DNA from: Otis tarda
Taxonomy: Eukaryota > Chordata > Aves > Otidiformes > Otididae
Assembly: GCA_026413225.1 (NCBI GenBank)
Contig: CM048591.1
Coordinates: 72,752,052 to 72,816,051, forward strand
DNA length: 64,000 nt
Reading direction: 5' to 3'
The notes under the pieces were generated by a model. The model worked only from the letters and a program-made list of their open reading frames with translations. It was not told the DNA's origin and searched no databases. This document shows, piece after piece, positions 49,041 through 61,500 of this stretch (position 1 is the stretch's first letter; every line of letters begins with the position of its first letter). The translations under genes and the position numbers were made by a program.

Positions 49041-51618
49041 CAAGACCTTGAAAATAACATCCAGAATTTCTCAGGTAAATGAAAACAATTTATACTTCGA
49101 AATGCTGATAAGCTCGTCAGTAAACAAGAGCTTTGAATTCTCCATCAATTCCCTGTCACTCAAGTGGGCTCTGCTGTTCAGAGTCCATGGTGTATCTTGG
49201 GAAAGTTCAAATGTAGTGTACTAGAGCACAGGAGGTGTGGCAGCGAAAACAAGGTCATAAAGGAATATGTGGTTCAGAAATACGATTCAGAAACTCTAAA
49301 CAAAAACATGCACGTGATGACCTTTCCATTTAAATCTGAGTGGAGGGAACAAGGAACAAGTAAATATGAAGTCAGAAACAGTTCCAGAGCAATGAAATAG
49401 GTTTTCATTGTAATCTTACCACTTTTACCACAGTAATTAGATCTTAAAGCAAGATAGAAATTCTGCATGTAAACAAAGTATATTTTATAGAACTGACTTC
49501 ATTCAGTTAAGAGATGCAGTTCTTACGAAATTATGCTGAAGGTGGATGATCTTTTGTAATCTGCTAACCTTTATTTTAATGGTTGGAATTCTTTTAAAAT
49601 AAGATTATTCTAATGTCAGTAGCCTTATTTGCAATGGTCTATCTCTGTGATTTTATCTGCAGTTCGATTAGTTAAAATAAGAACAGGCAGGAGGTGGGTG
49701 AGTGATGAGAAGACAGGATGCAAACACATCAAGAAAAGGTTTTAAGTTCTCCTTTCTCCATTTCCTCTTCTTTTTTCCTTATTAAAATGGAAATTAAAAA
49801 TTAGCTTTAACATTGCTAATTTGAACATTTTTAGAAATTTTACTGTTTAAAAGATGCTACTGTCTGCTCAGAAGACCTGGTAAGAGCTCCATCCTGTAAG
49901 AATTGACTCAGATGCTTCACTCAATGCAGGTAGGTAGGTAACACAGCTCAGCAGGATTATGCTCATGAATCACAGTATGCCTGTGCTTAACGGTTTCCAT
50001 CCTTTGGACTTCAGTAATTATACAGGCTGGGTAAGCTCACCTCTCTTACAGTATTTGAGATCATCATGTTTACAGAGAAATTAACAGGATTTTTTTTAAA
50101 CTATGAGACTCTGTATCTTTCCAAACTACGATTTAAAGCCAAGCCAAGCTTATAATTTGCATTGGGTTTTTTTCTCTCCTTTTTTTTTCGTTTTAATTAC
50201 CTAACATCCTACAGTCTACTCCATACAAACAACTTACAGCCATTGCTGCATTGTAGTGCAGCAGTGCTTCAAAGACACCCAAGTATGGTGATTCACACCA
50301 GTGTCTTACCTCTGCGTGATTCATACGGAGGAGCTGGTCTGGTTCATTCATCCTTTCTCTTTATCAAAAATTCAGACACAAAAGTTAGAAGGTCAGAAAG
50401 ATGAACATTGGAGTTCAAAGTTATGAATTGAAGGTTATCCAAAAGGTTATGGATTCAAAGAATCCTGGGTTTACACATTTTTTAATTTTGAAAATCAAAA
50501 AGACACAAAGGTGAAAGTGCTGCCACAAAACTAGAAGAGTCACCGTTATACAAACTAGTTTTGCAGATCGCTTTCTATAAGTCAAACAGTTAATCTTTTT
50601 TTTCAAGTTTAAAAATGTCTTATATCTACATATCTAACTGAATTACTGAAAAGAAAAAAAAAAGATTTTTAAAAGAAAGATGCATAGTTTCTGGTCAGTT
50701 AATTAAAAACCGTTTGTCCCTTAAAATAATTAGAATATGGTAACCTTTTCTGCATCATCCATATGTGTTTTGCATTAGCTCTAGAAATATGAGTTAATTA
50801 AAATGTCAGGGAAGTTTGATTTAAGACAGTATACTGGATCCAAACCTATGAGTTTAATCAAAGGGTTCTCTCCATCACAAAGGATAAAGAGTTTTATGGA
50901 ATACAGGACCCTACTACTCTCTGTGATGCTTTTGGTTGGTTTTATTTTTAAATACTCTTGTGGAATACAGCAATAGAGAATAAATGAAACTCAGCACAGT
51001 AAAAGATCTGAAGAAATGCCATACAAATCTTGTGAGTAGCTGTCACAGTGATTTGCTTTACTCTGTTTACCAGTGAAACGGCCTTGGACATAGTCCCACC
51101 TAGAGTAACCATTTTCTTGTCTCTACTTCTTTAATCAGGTGTCTATAACACACTAAGGGACACACAAAAATGTTCTAGAAGAAGCCACTCTTATTCGTAG
51201 TAGCTTACAGCTGAATTGAGCAAGAAGGACAAGAGTGAAAGCAAGACAGAGATTGAATGACTTTCCAAAGTGACTCAGTGTCAGAGCTGTAAATGAAGTT
51301 CATGTCCCGTCTGGTATGTTAATCCAGTAAGTATGAAACACTTGAGCTTTCCTCAGGATTGTTGGAAAGCTAAAAGCTAAGGTGGCCTGACAGATCAATG
51401 GATGGAAAATCCAGCAAGGACTGTTCAGTACAAAGATACAACCTTTGGGTCTGTGTCCTTGAATCCATTTTTGTAAGCTGGATGGTTATTTAGGAGAGAC
51501 AGAACTACATCCTACCGCATTCTCATACTCTTCCCTGGGCGTGTGCCATTGGCTATTGTTGGAGACAGCAACTGGACTCCACAGCTGTGATGATCAGAAG
51601 TTCATTTGTACTCTGCAG
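49041..51618. other. Unassigned AT-rich non-coding DNA
   Basis: No gene or repeat family was recognised. A short GTAGGTAGGTA run lies near 49929. Confidence 0.55.
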
Positions 51619-52140
51619 ATCACAGAATCACAGAATAATTTAGGTCAGAAAGGAGATCTAGAAGTTATGTGTTCCAGCTGCTACAGGATCTTTTTTCAAG
51701 TTAGATTCAACTTCAAAGTCAGATCTGGCTGCTCAGGGTCACCTCATTAATGTTTTGAACACCTCCAAGGGTGGACATGTCACAGAATCTCTTAACCCTG
51801 GTGCAGGTGGTTGGTCACTCTCGATCTAAAAATTACATTCCTGGTTTCTGGTCAGAACGTCTCCCATTGTTACTCACGTCCATTGTCCTCTGCCATACCG
51901 CAGTGCACCACCCTCTGTGTCTCTCCACACTCTCTCTGTAGGCACCAAAAAGATCTCCCCTTTAGTCTTCATTTCTCCAGGCTGAATAAATGCAGTTCTC
52001 CCCATCTCTCCCTGGATACCATGTCCTCCGACCATGTGGCCTCCGCTGGACTTTCTTGTCCCGAGGACCCCAAAACCCAGGCACAGGACTCTGAACCCAG
52101 GCTCACCAACAGCAGGCAGAGGGGAAACGATTCTGTCCTG
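51619..52140 (-). mobile_element. Older, diverged CR1 LINE fragment, minus strand
   Basis: The left end reads ATCACAGAATCACAGAATAA, a reverse-orientation CR1 3' terminus of the variant octamer type. Order and spacing then follow CR1: AGGTCAGAAAGGAGATCT, ACCTCCAAGGGTGGACATGT, TCTCCAGGCTGAATAAATG, CCTCCGCTGGACTTTC, and CTTGTCCCGAGGACCCCAAA. Weaker similarity reaches about 52140 (AGAGGGGAAACGATTCTG). It is more diverged than the other copies and from a different subfamily, suggesting an older insertion. The 161-codon minus-strand frame at 51874-52359 overlaps it but does not give a clean CR1 translation. Confidence 0.85.
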
Positions 52141-54840
52141 ATGACAGCTACTGATAACACTAACATTAAAAAATAAATCTATGAAAAACGTCAGCATATG
52201 AAGTTTCATATATCTTCTATATAGACCTGGTTGTGGATTTTTGTGTTTGCTTTTGGTTTGGCTTCGTTTCCTGTGGAAACTTAAAATCAAAACAAGCATG
52301 TAGGCAAAAGTTAAAAAAAAATCAAACTGAGAACTAAAATATCTCATACGCAAAGCCATCTGTTTTGAGTAGGGTGCCTTTCTTTCTTTTTAGTAAGAAC
52401 TGCATGCCTAGCCAAAACACTTCTGCAGATACAAAATCATTATCTCAAGCTTAGATCATTAATTCCACTTTATAGCTGTGGAAATGGTTATGTTCAGATT
52501 CAATAACTTCTTTACAGTCGCTGAAATGCTCTGTATTAGAAGTATAAGGCTGAATCTCATCTATTAGTTACTATCTCCTCTATGAATGAATCCTTCCTCT
52601 TTTCTGCACACATTAAAAGGTTTATTTCTTCAGAGCACTTTTGTCACTGGGCACTCCCTAAGAATCAAGAAAATGGGTTAAGCCAGGTGCCTTTTGTTGA
52701 AAAGCAGGTGGCATTTAGTCTATTCAACATGTTACTGCTGCTTGGTGAGCTGCAAACCACTTCTAAAGTAGGAGCTTTTTTGGTCTTTTCAACTGGGACA
52801 CACAATGATGTGGTTTGAGACTGGGAGGGATTTGCTAGTTGTCCTAAGAAGAAAATAAACAATTCCTGTAAGAATGCTTTTAGCCTGATGCTCTGTCTTG
52901 GGCAGGACACTTGAGTACCCAAGCTGCCAGGTTGCTCCTGGGGAGGAGGCCCCAGGAGAGGTGGGGGCTTCTGTTTATTTCTCTCCTCGTTTTTCTGTTG
53001 TTTTTCTGGCTCATAAAGAGCAAGTCTCACATTTGCCATTTGTGCTGTTATGGGCACTCAGGCGATGCCAAGATCAGAGGACAGACCTGTTGTTTCCTCC
53101 ATGGTTTGTTGGACGCTTTTTGCATATGCAAGTGTTTAGGCTGAAACAGCAGAGAAAGAAGAGAGTGAACTGACACAGTAGTATGTGTCCTACAGAAAGA
53201 AGACACCTGGGAGATGAGGCAGATGAATTTACTCCTTACTACTGGCTACAGGTAAGGAATAAACTTTGGAGTATTCACTTGGTGCTCGTTTCACTTATGC
53301 CTTACACTGTATGAATTTTACACCAAAAATTTATTTCATAGAATTTTTAGCATGAAGAGATATGAAGACAGAAAAAGAAGGTGAAGAACAGGGGTTATGC
53401 CAAATCCCAGGAACACAATGTGAGCTTGTATTGCAAAGTCGCAAAAAACCCTACAACTTCCTACTCATATTCTTCATTTTTTCTAAAGTAGATCCCTCAA
53501 CACGTGCATTTGAAAAATTCTGTCATATGGCATAGGAGATATTTTCCTGGAGGAGAAAAAATCAACCTCAATTGATACAAACGAGTTTTGACACTGCAGA
53601 ACTGAATTTGTATAGCACAGACCAAGTGTTCTACAGGCTGGCGAAACACCAGCCAGAGTAGAAATAGAGAGCACAGTGCTGTCTACAGGCGTGTCCGCAT
53701 TTAAAAATATTCCCTTCTGGCCTGAATTGCTCCTTTCTTAAAGTCTCCATCCTATTATTCCAAACTATCTTGAACAACATGGACAGATGAGCAGCCTAAA
53801 GCAGCTAAATTCAATTTCACTGCATTGACTGCCTGTTTTCATTATTTACAGTTGATTAACAATCATTGCAATTTGTTGAGGCTGTGACTTGAACCATCTC
53901 CTTAAAGACAATGGAACAAAAGTATTTGATGAATTAGTTGTTTCAGTCAACCACAGGAAACACAGGACAGTAATGAGGATAAATCACCATATTTGTTACT
54001 TTTTTTTTAATCCTTTGAGAAATGGTAGATATGCTGTCTTCATAGCATTTTTTTACTCTTGACCAATGAAGCCTTAAAATCTATTTATTTATTTTTTCTG
54101 GAACATGGCAATTTTTTGGTTGCCGTCATTCAACACACTGCAAGGAAAGTTTATCTGACATGTAAAAATACGCCACTTTATTACTGTGAAAGACAGTTTG
54201 TGTTCTTTGCAAGAGAAAACTTTGTGCCTTATTCTCACTTGCCTTGCTGTTTCAGTCAGAAATCACAAAACGTTGTTTTCTATGACACCTCTCACTGTGC
54301 TTTGTGAATGAAGATTGAATTCCCTGGGCCAAATTCAGAGCCGTGAGGTTCAGAGGCAAACACACTACTCTGAACTTTTAATTCTGTGTTTTGTTATGTT
54401 AAACTTGCTTCAACAATCCAGAATGCATGTTTCCTTATTGTGTTACATAATATCATCAAGCAACTGAAATGTGACTTCAACTACCTGTTCATCTTCAATC
54501 AGTAAAACCACTAACAAAGTGCATCAAAAGGCTGTGTTTTTTCTTCTGCCATTTTATTCAAATGCAAGGAGTAGGTCCTTGCTTTCTTCAGGTCAGTGCA
54601 GATCTTCAGAGTCGTATGTGATATCTGCTAAATCAGTACTACAGTTTGAAAAGGTGAGAATCCTTTCTCTTTGACATTGTGCGATAGTGGGATATTCTAA
54701 AAGCTTCCTCTGGGACTTGCTTAAAGTTTCATTTTAGGACAGTTCCACTGTTAAAATGTGGTAATATAACCAGTGGTTTTAAACGACTCACAGGTCAGTG
54801 AGTTTATGCAAGTTTATCCATTCCTGTGTACAACTGCCTG
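52141..54840. other. Unassigned non-coding DNA with one short hairpin
   Basis: No gene was recognised. At 52935-52958 a perfect 9-bp inverted repeat (CTCCTGGGG/CCCCAGGAG, 6-base loop) sits in a locally GC-richer patch. The longest open frame is 130 codons (minus, 52665-53057), with no recognisable product. Confidence 0.5.
52935..52958. repeat. Perfect 9-bp GC-rich hairpin
   Basis: CTCCTGGGG, loop AGGAGG, CCCCAGGAG. It has no T tract or flanking gene to suggest a terminator role. Confidence 0.9.
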
Positions 54841-57800
54841 CTTAAATACTGTAGAAAGTGAAGAAACAACATTCTTGCTGCAGAAGAAGGACTCGGAGCA
54901 TTAGTGGATCTTGGCTCCATGCAGTGACTTTGTGTAATTGGTAGCAGAGATCTCGGGGACACATCTCAAAATTCCATGGGAAACAGAATTTGTTCAGACA
55001 TGGAACCGAAGTGCTGCTTGGCTGGTACCACTGAAAATGCTGATACATGTTTACGAGCTTATTGTTTATTAAATACTTAGAGCTGAAAGTCTGTGATAGA
55101 AGCTGCTGAATGAAGCTTTCCAACGGTATTTTTTTCTTCCTTATATGTCTTACGTAGCACGTTTTGTCAGAGTGAACTCTGCTCCCTATTTTAGGTACTT
55201 TAAGGCACACAGCATAAACCACTGCGTGAATCTAAAACTAGTCCTTGAATTCAAAATGCCCCTGCTAGGAAAGTCTCACTGAGAGGAAGCTTGCGAGCTG
55301 CCAGCTCTCACCTGATCTCAGGCCGTCTCTGTGCAGGAACCAGCCCGGGGAGCTGCAGGGAAAGCGGAGGCGACAGACCTGGAGGGGAATGCTCCCCTCC
55401 TACACCAGTGATGCTCCTGCCAGAAACCACCGAGTCCCCAGGACAGACTTTCAAAAGCTGGAATGTGGTCCTCAGCTCTGTAAATGTCTCTTTCATCACA
55501 TTTCTACTAGAATAGAAGGACACTTCAATAGAAACAACAACTGCAGTGTTGGTTTACCTGTTATAACATGGGTGAATTGCACAACAAAATAATTGCATAA
55601 TTGGGTCCTAATACTTATAGCATTTACTGACACACTAAAGGAATCTCAGGGGATCCCTTCTCAGGGAATAGAAAACTATTTTTACGAGCATAGCAGTTCA
55701 AATCACTCCTTACAAGTGTAAATGAGATGTAGCTAATGTTGTCATTTTCTATTTTCCTATTCTGTTGACAATTCAACACATAAAATCACATTGACAAACA
55801 TTTTATGGTACCCTAGAACCAGTTTTACTAGGCAGCAAAAAACTGTCACACAGTTTTACATTTGCGTGTAAAAATGCAAGTTAGTGAATAACTGGCCCTT
55901 CTGCTTTCAAGTTGGTCAAAATAGTTGATTTCAAGGAAAAAAATGAAATGTAAATGTGCTGATCGTAGTCCATGTATTGACTTTTTTGAGAAGGAAAAGA
56001 GAAAACAGGGGCTGAAGAGAGGGACTGAGTGACCTAAGGTTTTTCTCTCCTTTAGAATTTTTAACCCGAAGAAAAATTGGAGGTCTTCCATATACCAAAA
56101 AGAAAAAAAAAAAAACCCCAAACAAAACGGAAAACCAAACCCAAAACAGAATAAGAGGAAAGACTGTATAATCTAACTCAAATTGGTGGCAATTAGTATG
56201 CCACTGGGAAGTCATAGAAAACTGTATTTTTAAAATGTGTTTATGATTAAAATGTGTTTATGGTACTTAGAGCTATGGTTACTCCTCAGAATAACTTTGT
56301 GCTAGGTGCTGTACAGTTTGTTAACTCTTGGTCTAGACAAAGACCAAAGGATGAGGTCATACTGGGTTATCTTAACCTACAGAAAGACATATTTTATAAT
56401 AGTTCAGGTCTATGCCACTAAGAATATATGATCTAAAGAAGTAAATAAAATTATCATTTTTTCCAGTTTGCAAATGGGTATCTAAGAGAGCTAATGACAG
56501 AAGGTTGTGCAGGCAGACTGATCAAGGAATTAAATTCCTGTCTCCTGATTTCCACTTGAGTTTCACCCACAGAAAGAATTATATTCTACCTGCCTTGCAT
56601 GAGGTTATCTTTGGAGACATGTAGTTACATAAACATGAACAATACTTTTTGACCTCATACATGCAATGTAATCACCCTCTGGGTACACAGTGCATTGCAC
56701 ACACATGCTGAAGAATTCAAAGCATAGAAATACATATCACAGCTATGTTATACAAGAAATCCAGGTCATTCACAGGTGTCAGAGACATCATTTAAGTGGT
56801 GCTGGCCAATGGGCTGACATTTGCACAAACTTGCCTGATGTAACTCATGACCCAGCTTCTCTCACTGGCAGCTTAGTGTGGTATGCTATGAGTTATCCAT
56901 GTCGTCTCACAGCATAGTTTAAAAACAGTACAATATAGACTGTTCTCGTTTGCTGTATCTTAATTTTTCATTTTCCACTGCCCTTCCAGCCTCTTCCAGA
57001 AGCTGTTCACCTTAGCAAAGACAGAAATGTAGGAAAAGCTTCAAGCAAATATGCATTTAACTTTTTTTTTTCTGTTTTATGCTTTACTTACTAAAACAAA
57101 CATCACTTCCAAAATAGAACAAGTACAACACTCAGATGAAGAATGTAAAATTTGCTTATTCATTATGGGAGGTCTTTATGAGAAATTTCTTTAAGAACCC
57201 CAGAACCACCAATGAAATATAAATATCGTAACAGTTATCGCCCACTTTAAGTGAACTCTTATTTCACTCATAGAATATTTCTACTGAAAGAAAGCCAGAG
57301 ATCAGATGATAGGAAAGTAGTCTGGAGGAAAGACGTGAAAGCAAAATAATGTAAAAAACAGATAAAATACTTTAAGCAGAAAATGCAGGAATAAAACCAG
57401 TAGTGGAAAATTGATTGCAATGGAAGTTAAAATGCTTTTGTGCGGTTTTGGAAATATAACAACTCAGTTGCTTTTTATTTTTTTTTTGCTGTCCTGTTTA
57501 TTTATTGATGCTAGAATAATCTATTCAAACTGGTAAGAGCTGAGGATGCTCACATCTGGCAGGAGGCATTCATCAAGTGGTGGAGGAATGCTGCCCAGTA
57601 GAGTCGAGGAGAGTGTTTTCTCTGAATAAGAGACTTGTCTTCTGTTCCCAGCTGTAAATCTTCACTCTGAGGAAAGAGGTTGGATCTCAGTGAATCTGGC
57701 AGATTATTTATCATGATTTTTCAAAGGTTCTCTGATTTTCAGTTGTCCTGCCTCAAACTGGAACTTCTGAAGTCTCAGCAAGGGGCTATGCTTTTGCTGC

Positions 57801-58513
57801 CATAACATACCAAAATATTTCATCCCACTTCTCCACCCAGTCACAAGAGGAGGGGCAGGGGACATTGACAGCACACCTGTCTCTCCTCGCTGCTCACTCA
57901 CTAACTGGTTTGCAGAGTCAGATGCAGAGCTGCTATCCAGCACACAGCATGCACCAACACAACACGTGGTATGGTGACACCTGGACCCAGGGGATGCACA
58001 TCTCAACTCAACAGCGGTCAGTAGCTTTAGCTACTCTATGTCAGGTTACTACAGACAGAAAGTACAAGGTAATCAATCTATTTCCAGTACTGGAGTGAAT
58101 GGCATCTCCATTGTCAGGTTCAGAACTGGTATCATAATGGGAGAATGTTAATTTTTAAAACAGAGATTCAGACACTCCAGATACAGGGAAAAGGGTGCAG
58201 TTGATTGAAGTCTTGGGAGTCTCTCATCTTAGTCCTATACCTCAGTCTTATACCACATGTCTCAGTGGTTTTAGTCTTCTAAAACGCAAGGACGGTCTTT
58301 TACCATACAGGTTAAGGTGGAAGAAATAACTTCTGCTTTTTTTTTAATAGGATTTCACTTCCATTATAAAGCGTTTAATCCACAGTTATTTTCACTGTGC
58401 ATTACTGTAATTTAAAGAGCAAAAAAAGATATAGGAACATTAAGAAACAACTTCTCAATGGCATTGAAGATTCTCTAAATTGACTGAAAGTTTTATTATA
58501 ATTACTTGTACCT
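54841..58513. other. Unassigned AT-rich non-coding DNA
   Basis: No gene or repeat family was recognised. A modestly GC-richer patch lies at about 55280-55450. A 17-bp direct duplication (TTAAAATGTGTTTATG-type) occurs at about 56228-56262, and A-rich runs near 56100-56115. The longest open frame is 126 codons (minus, 54842-55222). Confidence 0.5.
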
Positions 58514-58546
58514 TAATCATGGAATCATAAAATAATTAGGATTGTA
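58514..58546 (-). mobile_element. Doubtful CR1 terminus fragment
   Basis: TAATCATGGAATCATAAAAT followed by AATTAGGATTG resembles a decayed reverse-orientation CR1 end, but no CR1 body sequence follows. It may be chance. Confidence 0.25.
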
Positions 58547-61500
58547 GTGCTATACTGCAGCCTTGTTTCCATGTTCATCAAAGCTAATGATAAAGTTGAC
58601 TGTCTTCAAAACGGAAGAATCATCAAAATTCAGAAATTAAAATAAACAAATAACATAAGGTCTCGGAGCTCTCAGTCAACTGCAGCAAATTGTTCTGCAT
58701 TTGTTCCCTCCTGAGGGAGAATAAACTGCTCAGACTTAATTGTCTCCCCATTGGATGGTTGGACTGGGATCAGCAACAAATATGAATGGATTTTCTGCAT
58801 TTCTTGTACTCCTCCCCAGTGTAACACAAGAAATGGAAAGGCATAGATTATTTTTCTTAACTTTTTAAAATTTTCTTTCCTTTCTTAAGAACAGGAAGGA
58901 TAGGTAGTTCACTAGTTGGAGATCTCGTGGCCTAAATTGCCTAAATTCAGGCAATTCAGGTATTCAACTCTGAGCTAATTTTATGTGAGAGATTTCTCAC
59001 TGAGTGTTCACTTACCTGAATCATGAAAAGTAATGATGTGTTCCTTATCCTCACATGTTACCCTCTTTAATATCTCTTTTCTCTTCTGTATTTTTTAACA
59101 TAGCTTTCATCTTTACATATTTCTTAGAGGAATATTTTGGATGAAATTTTCATTTAATTTAGGTATTTTGACATTTTTGCCCTAAGTCAGAATAAAGTCC
59201 TATATATATACATGCATATACACATATGCCTTTATGTTTATCTGTATAGTATTTGTGTATACTAAAACAATAAAAATGAATCGAATATTCCTTGCCCATT
59301 TCTTAAGTTTGTCCAAAGTTTTGTTATGACAATTTGCAAGAAAAACTAACTTTAAAAAATTGTACCAAATACAAATATCCAAAAATTTTCCATAAACACT
59401 CATGAAACTCAAAATGAGTTCACAGTGGAAATTCACAATATTCAGACAACAAGAATGCTCCCTGTTGTACAATATCAGTGTTGGAACACTCCTGGCTTAC
59501 TCAAGACTGTTTAGAAATAAGGGGGGGTGGGGAAGTGACTTTTTAACTTCTCTCTATTCAGACATTTGGTAGCCTTCTCAACCTTTTCTATACAGCTGTC
59601 TTTTAGAAGATATTTCTCTGTTTTGCCAGTTTGATATTACAATATCACTTGATAATAAAGGTATCAAGTAATTTCTTTTCCCAATTTCTCTACACATTCT
59701 CAGTTAACTCTCCTTTGATGTTTAATTTAAGTATATGTTCCAGTATTCAGCTTGGTTTAAGTTCCTCAAAATTCAGTGGTAGCTATTCATAAATTATATT
59801 ATTTGACAAAAGATTATTTTCTAAGCACCTTTTCAGACTCTCAAAAAGTTTCAGCTTCTTCTAAGACTATGATGCAACCACCTCTGTGTTTGGAAATGGG
59901 ACAATGAGCTTGAACAATACCTCATGTTAGATTAAGTTTGCAAAAGTACCTAATAGGCTGATAACTAATCCTAGCTGCCTATGTGACTTCTGCTTTGCAT
60001 CTGCCCTGCAGGCAAAGGCTCCCCATCCTACACGGCCGCTGTGCAGCATCGCAGGTGCTCACCTCTGGATTGAGTGACAACACAGTCTGCCCACCCAGAA
60101 GGTCTGTCTGGCTCCTTGCAGTAAATCACAACAGCATAGGCTGTATTTGAGATCATGCCCAGATGTCAAATCCAGTGAAATTACTGGGGACTTTGGGTTT
60201 GTCTCAAGAGTCTTTGGATCACAGGGGATATGGCTCACACCCATGCACTCACAGCCTCCAACAAGCCTGTGTACAAGTGAAAGGAAGGCAAAACTAAACA
60301 ATGCCTCAGGTTCTCATCATTTTCTTTAAGTACCTATTTCTACCTTGAAAAATGTGTTGCTTTATATGTTGCTCATTAGCTCCTATTGAAGAATTAGCCG
60401 TTATTACTAGCCTTCAAATTAGGAAAACAAACTGACCTTGCTTTCCTTAGTGCCTTTAAACATCACAGCCACTTATATCTGAGCTCACAAATTTGTAGAA
60501 ATTCATGTCCTAAGATATGGCCCTTCTAATAAACCTGTTCAAATGGATATAGAAGGGAAGAGTGGCATGTGTTTGTCTTGGAAAGGGAATTTTACATTTG
60601 TAATTATTTCTTGTAGAAATCAATCTTGTTTATAAAAACCACTCTTCTGTTGATTATTATGCTTTTGAAAATTGTAACAGCAATTTAGTTGCAAGGTACT
60701 ACAATATAACACAAACCTTTGAAAGCTGTTTCTTAGGCTTGTTTAAAAGGAAAAAAATAAAACAATTAATTGAAGCTCCAAGCATATCCTATCTAAAAAA
60801 GAACTCAGCTCAGCCCAGTTTGCTCACCCAAAGCGGAGAGGCTCCGTAGAGTTCAGAGGGGTGACCACATGAGAAACACTCTACCAGCACTTCTGTTCCA
60901 GGGGAGATCACCTGGACATGGTTATTTAGACGAGTTCACTTCCTCATCTATGCTACAACCTATGTGCATCCTCAGCAAGCCCAATTCTTCAGACAAGGTC
61001 AGGCAGCCTGTTCTCACAGTTTCCATGAGAGCTGTGGTCTCTGTCTATCTTCCCCAGTAGACGAGTGTGAAAAGGCTTACTCAACTAGGTAAATGTCAGG
61101 CTTAAGCTCAAAAACTTCTCCAGTCTTGCTTATGCAATTAAAAAAAAAAAAAAAGAGTAAATTTAATATTGTTTTAGGAATTTCAGAGTAGGATACTGTC
61201 ACATTAACACAAAGCTCATTGCAAAGCCTAGCCTATGTTGCAGAAAAATGCAAACAAACCGAAAGCCAGATAAAGGATCACTGAACTGTTTGAGTGACCC
61301 AGAGGTATTTTTTTTTATTTTCTAAACTTGGTGCTGGTTGTACTTTACGTGACAACCAGTCTTTCTTCACAAAGAGTTGGATTTCATAGAGTTCCTACTT
61401 CTGAAATTAATCTGCTGTGTGTGCCTTGCTGGGGTTGCTGTCACTTGCATATTCCATTTCTCTTTCCATTATGAAAGTCACAGACACCAGTTGTACCGGT

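Noticed and set aside
51874-52359. Minus-strand 161-codon open frame
   Set aside because: It overlaps an old CR1 fragment and continues into unrelated DNA, with no coherent protein family.
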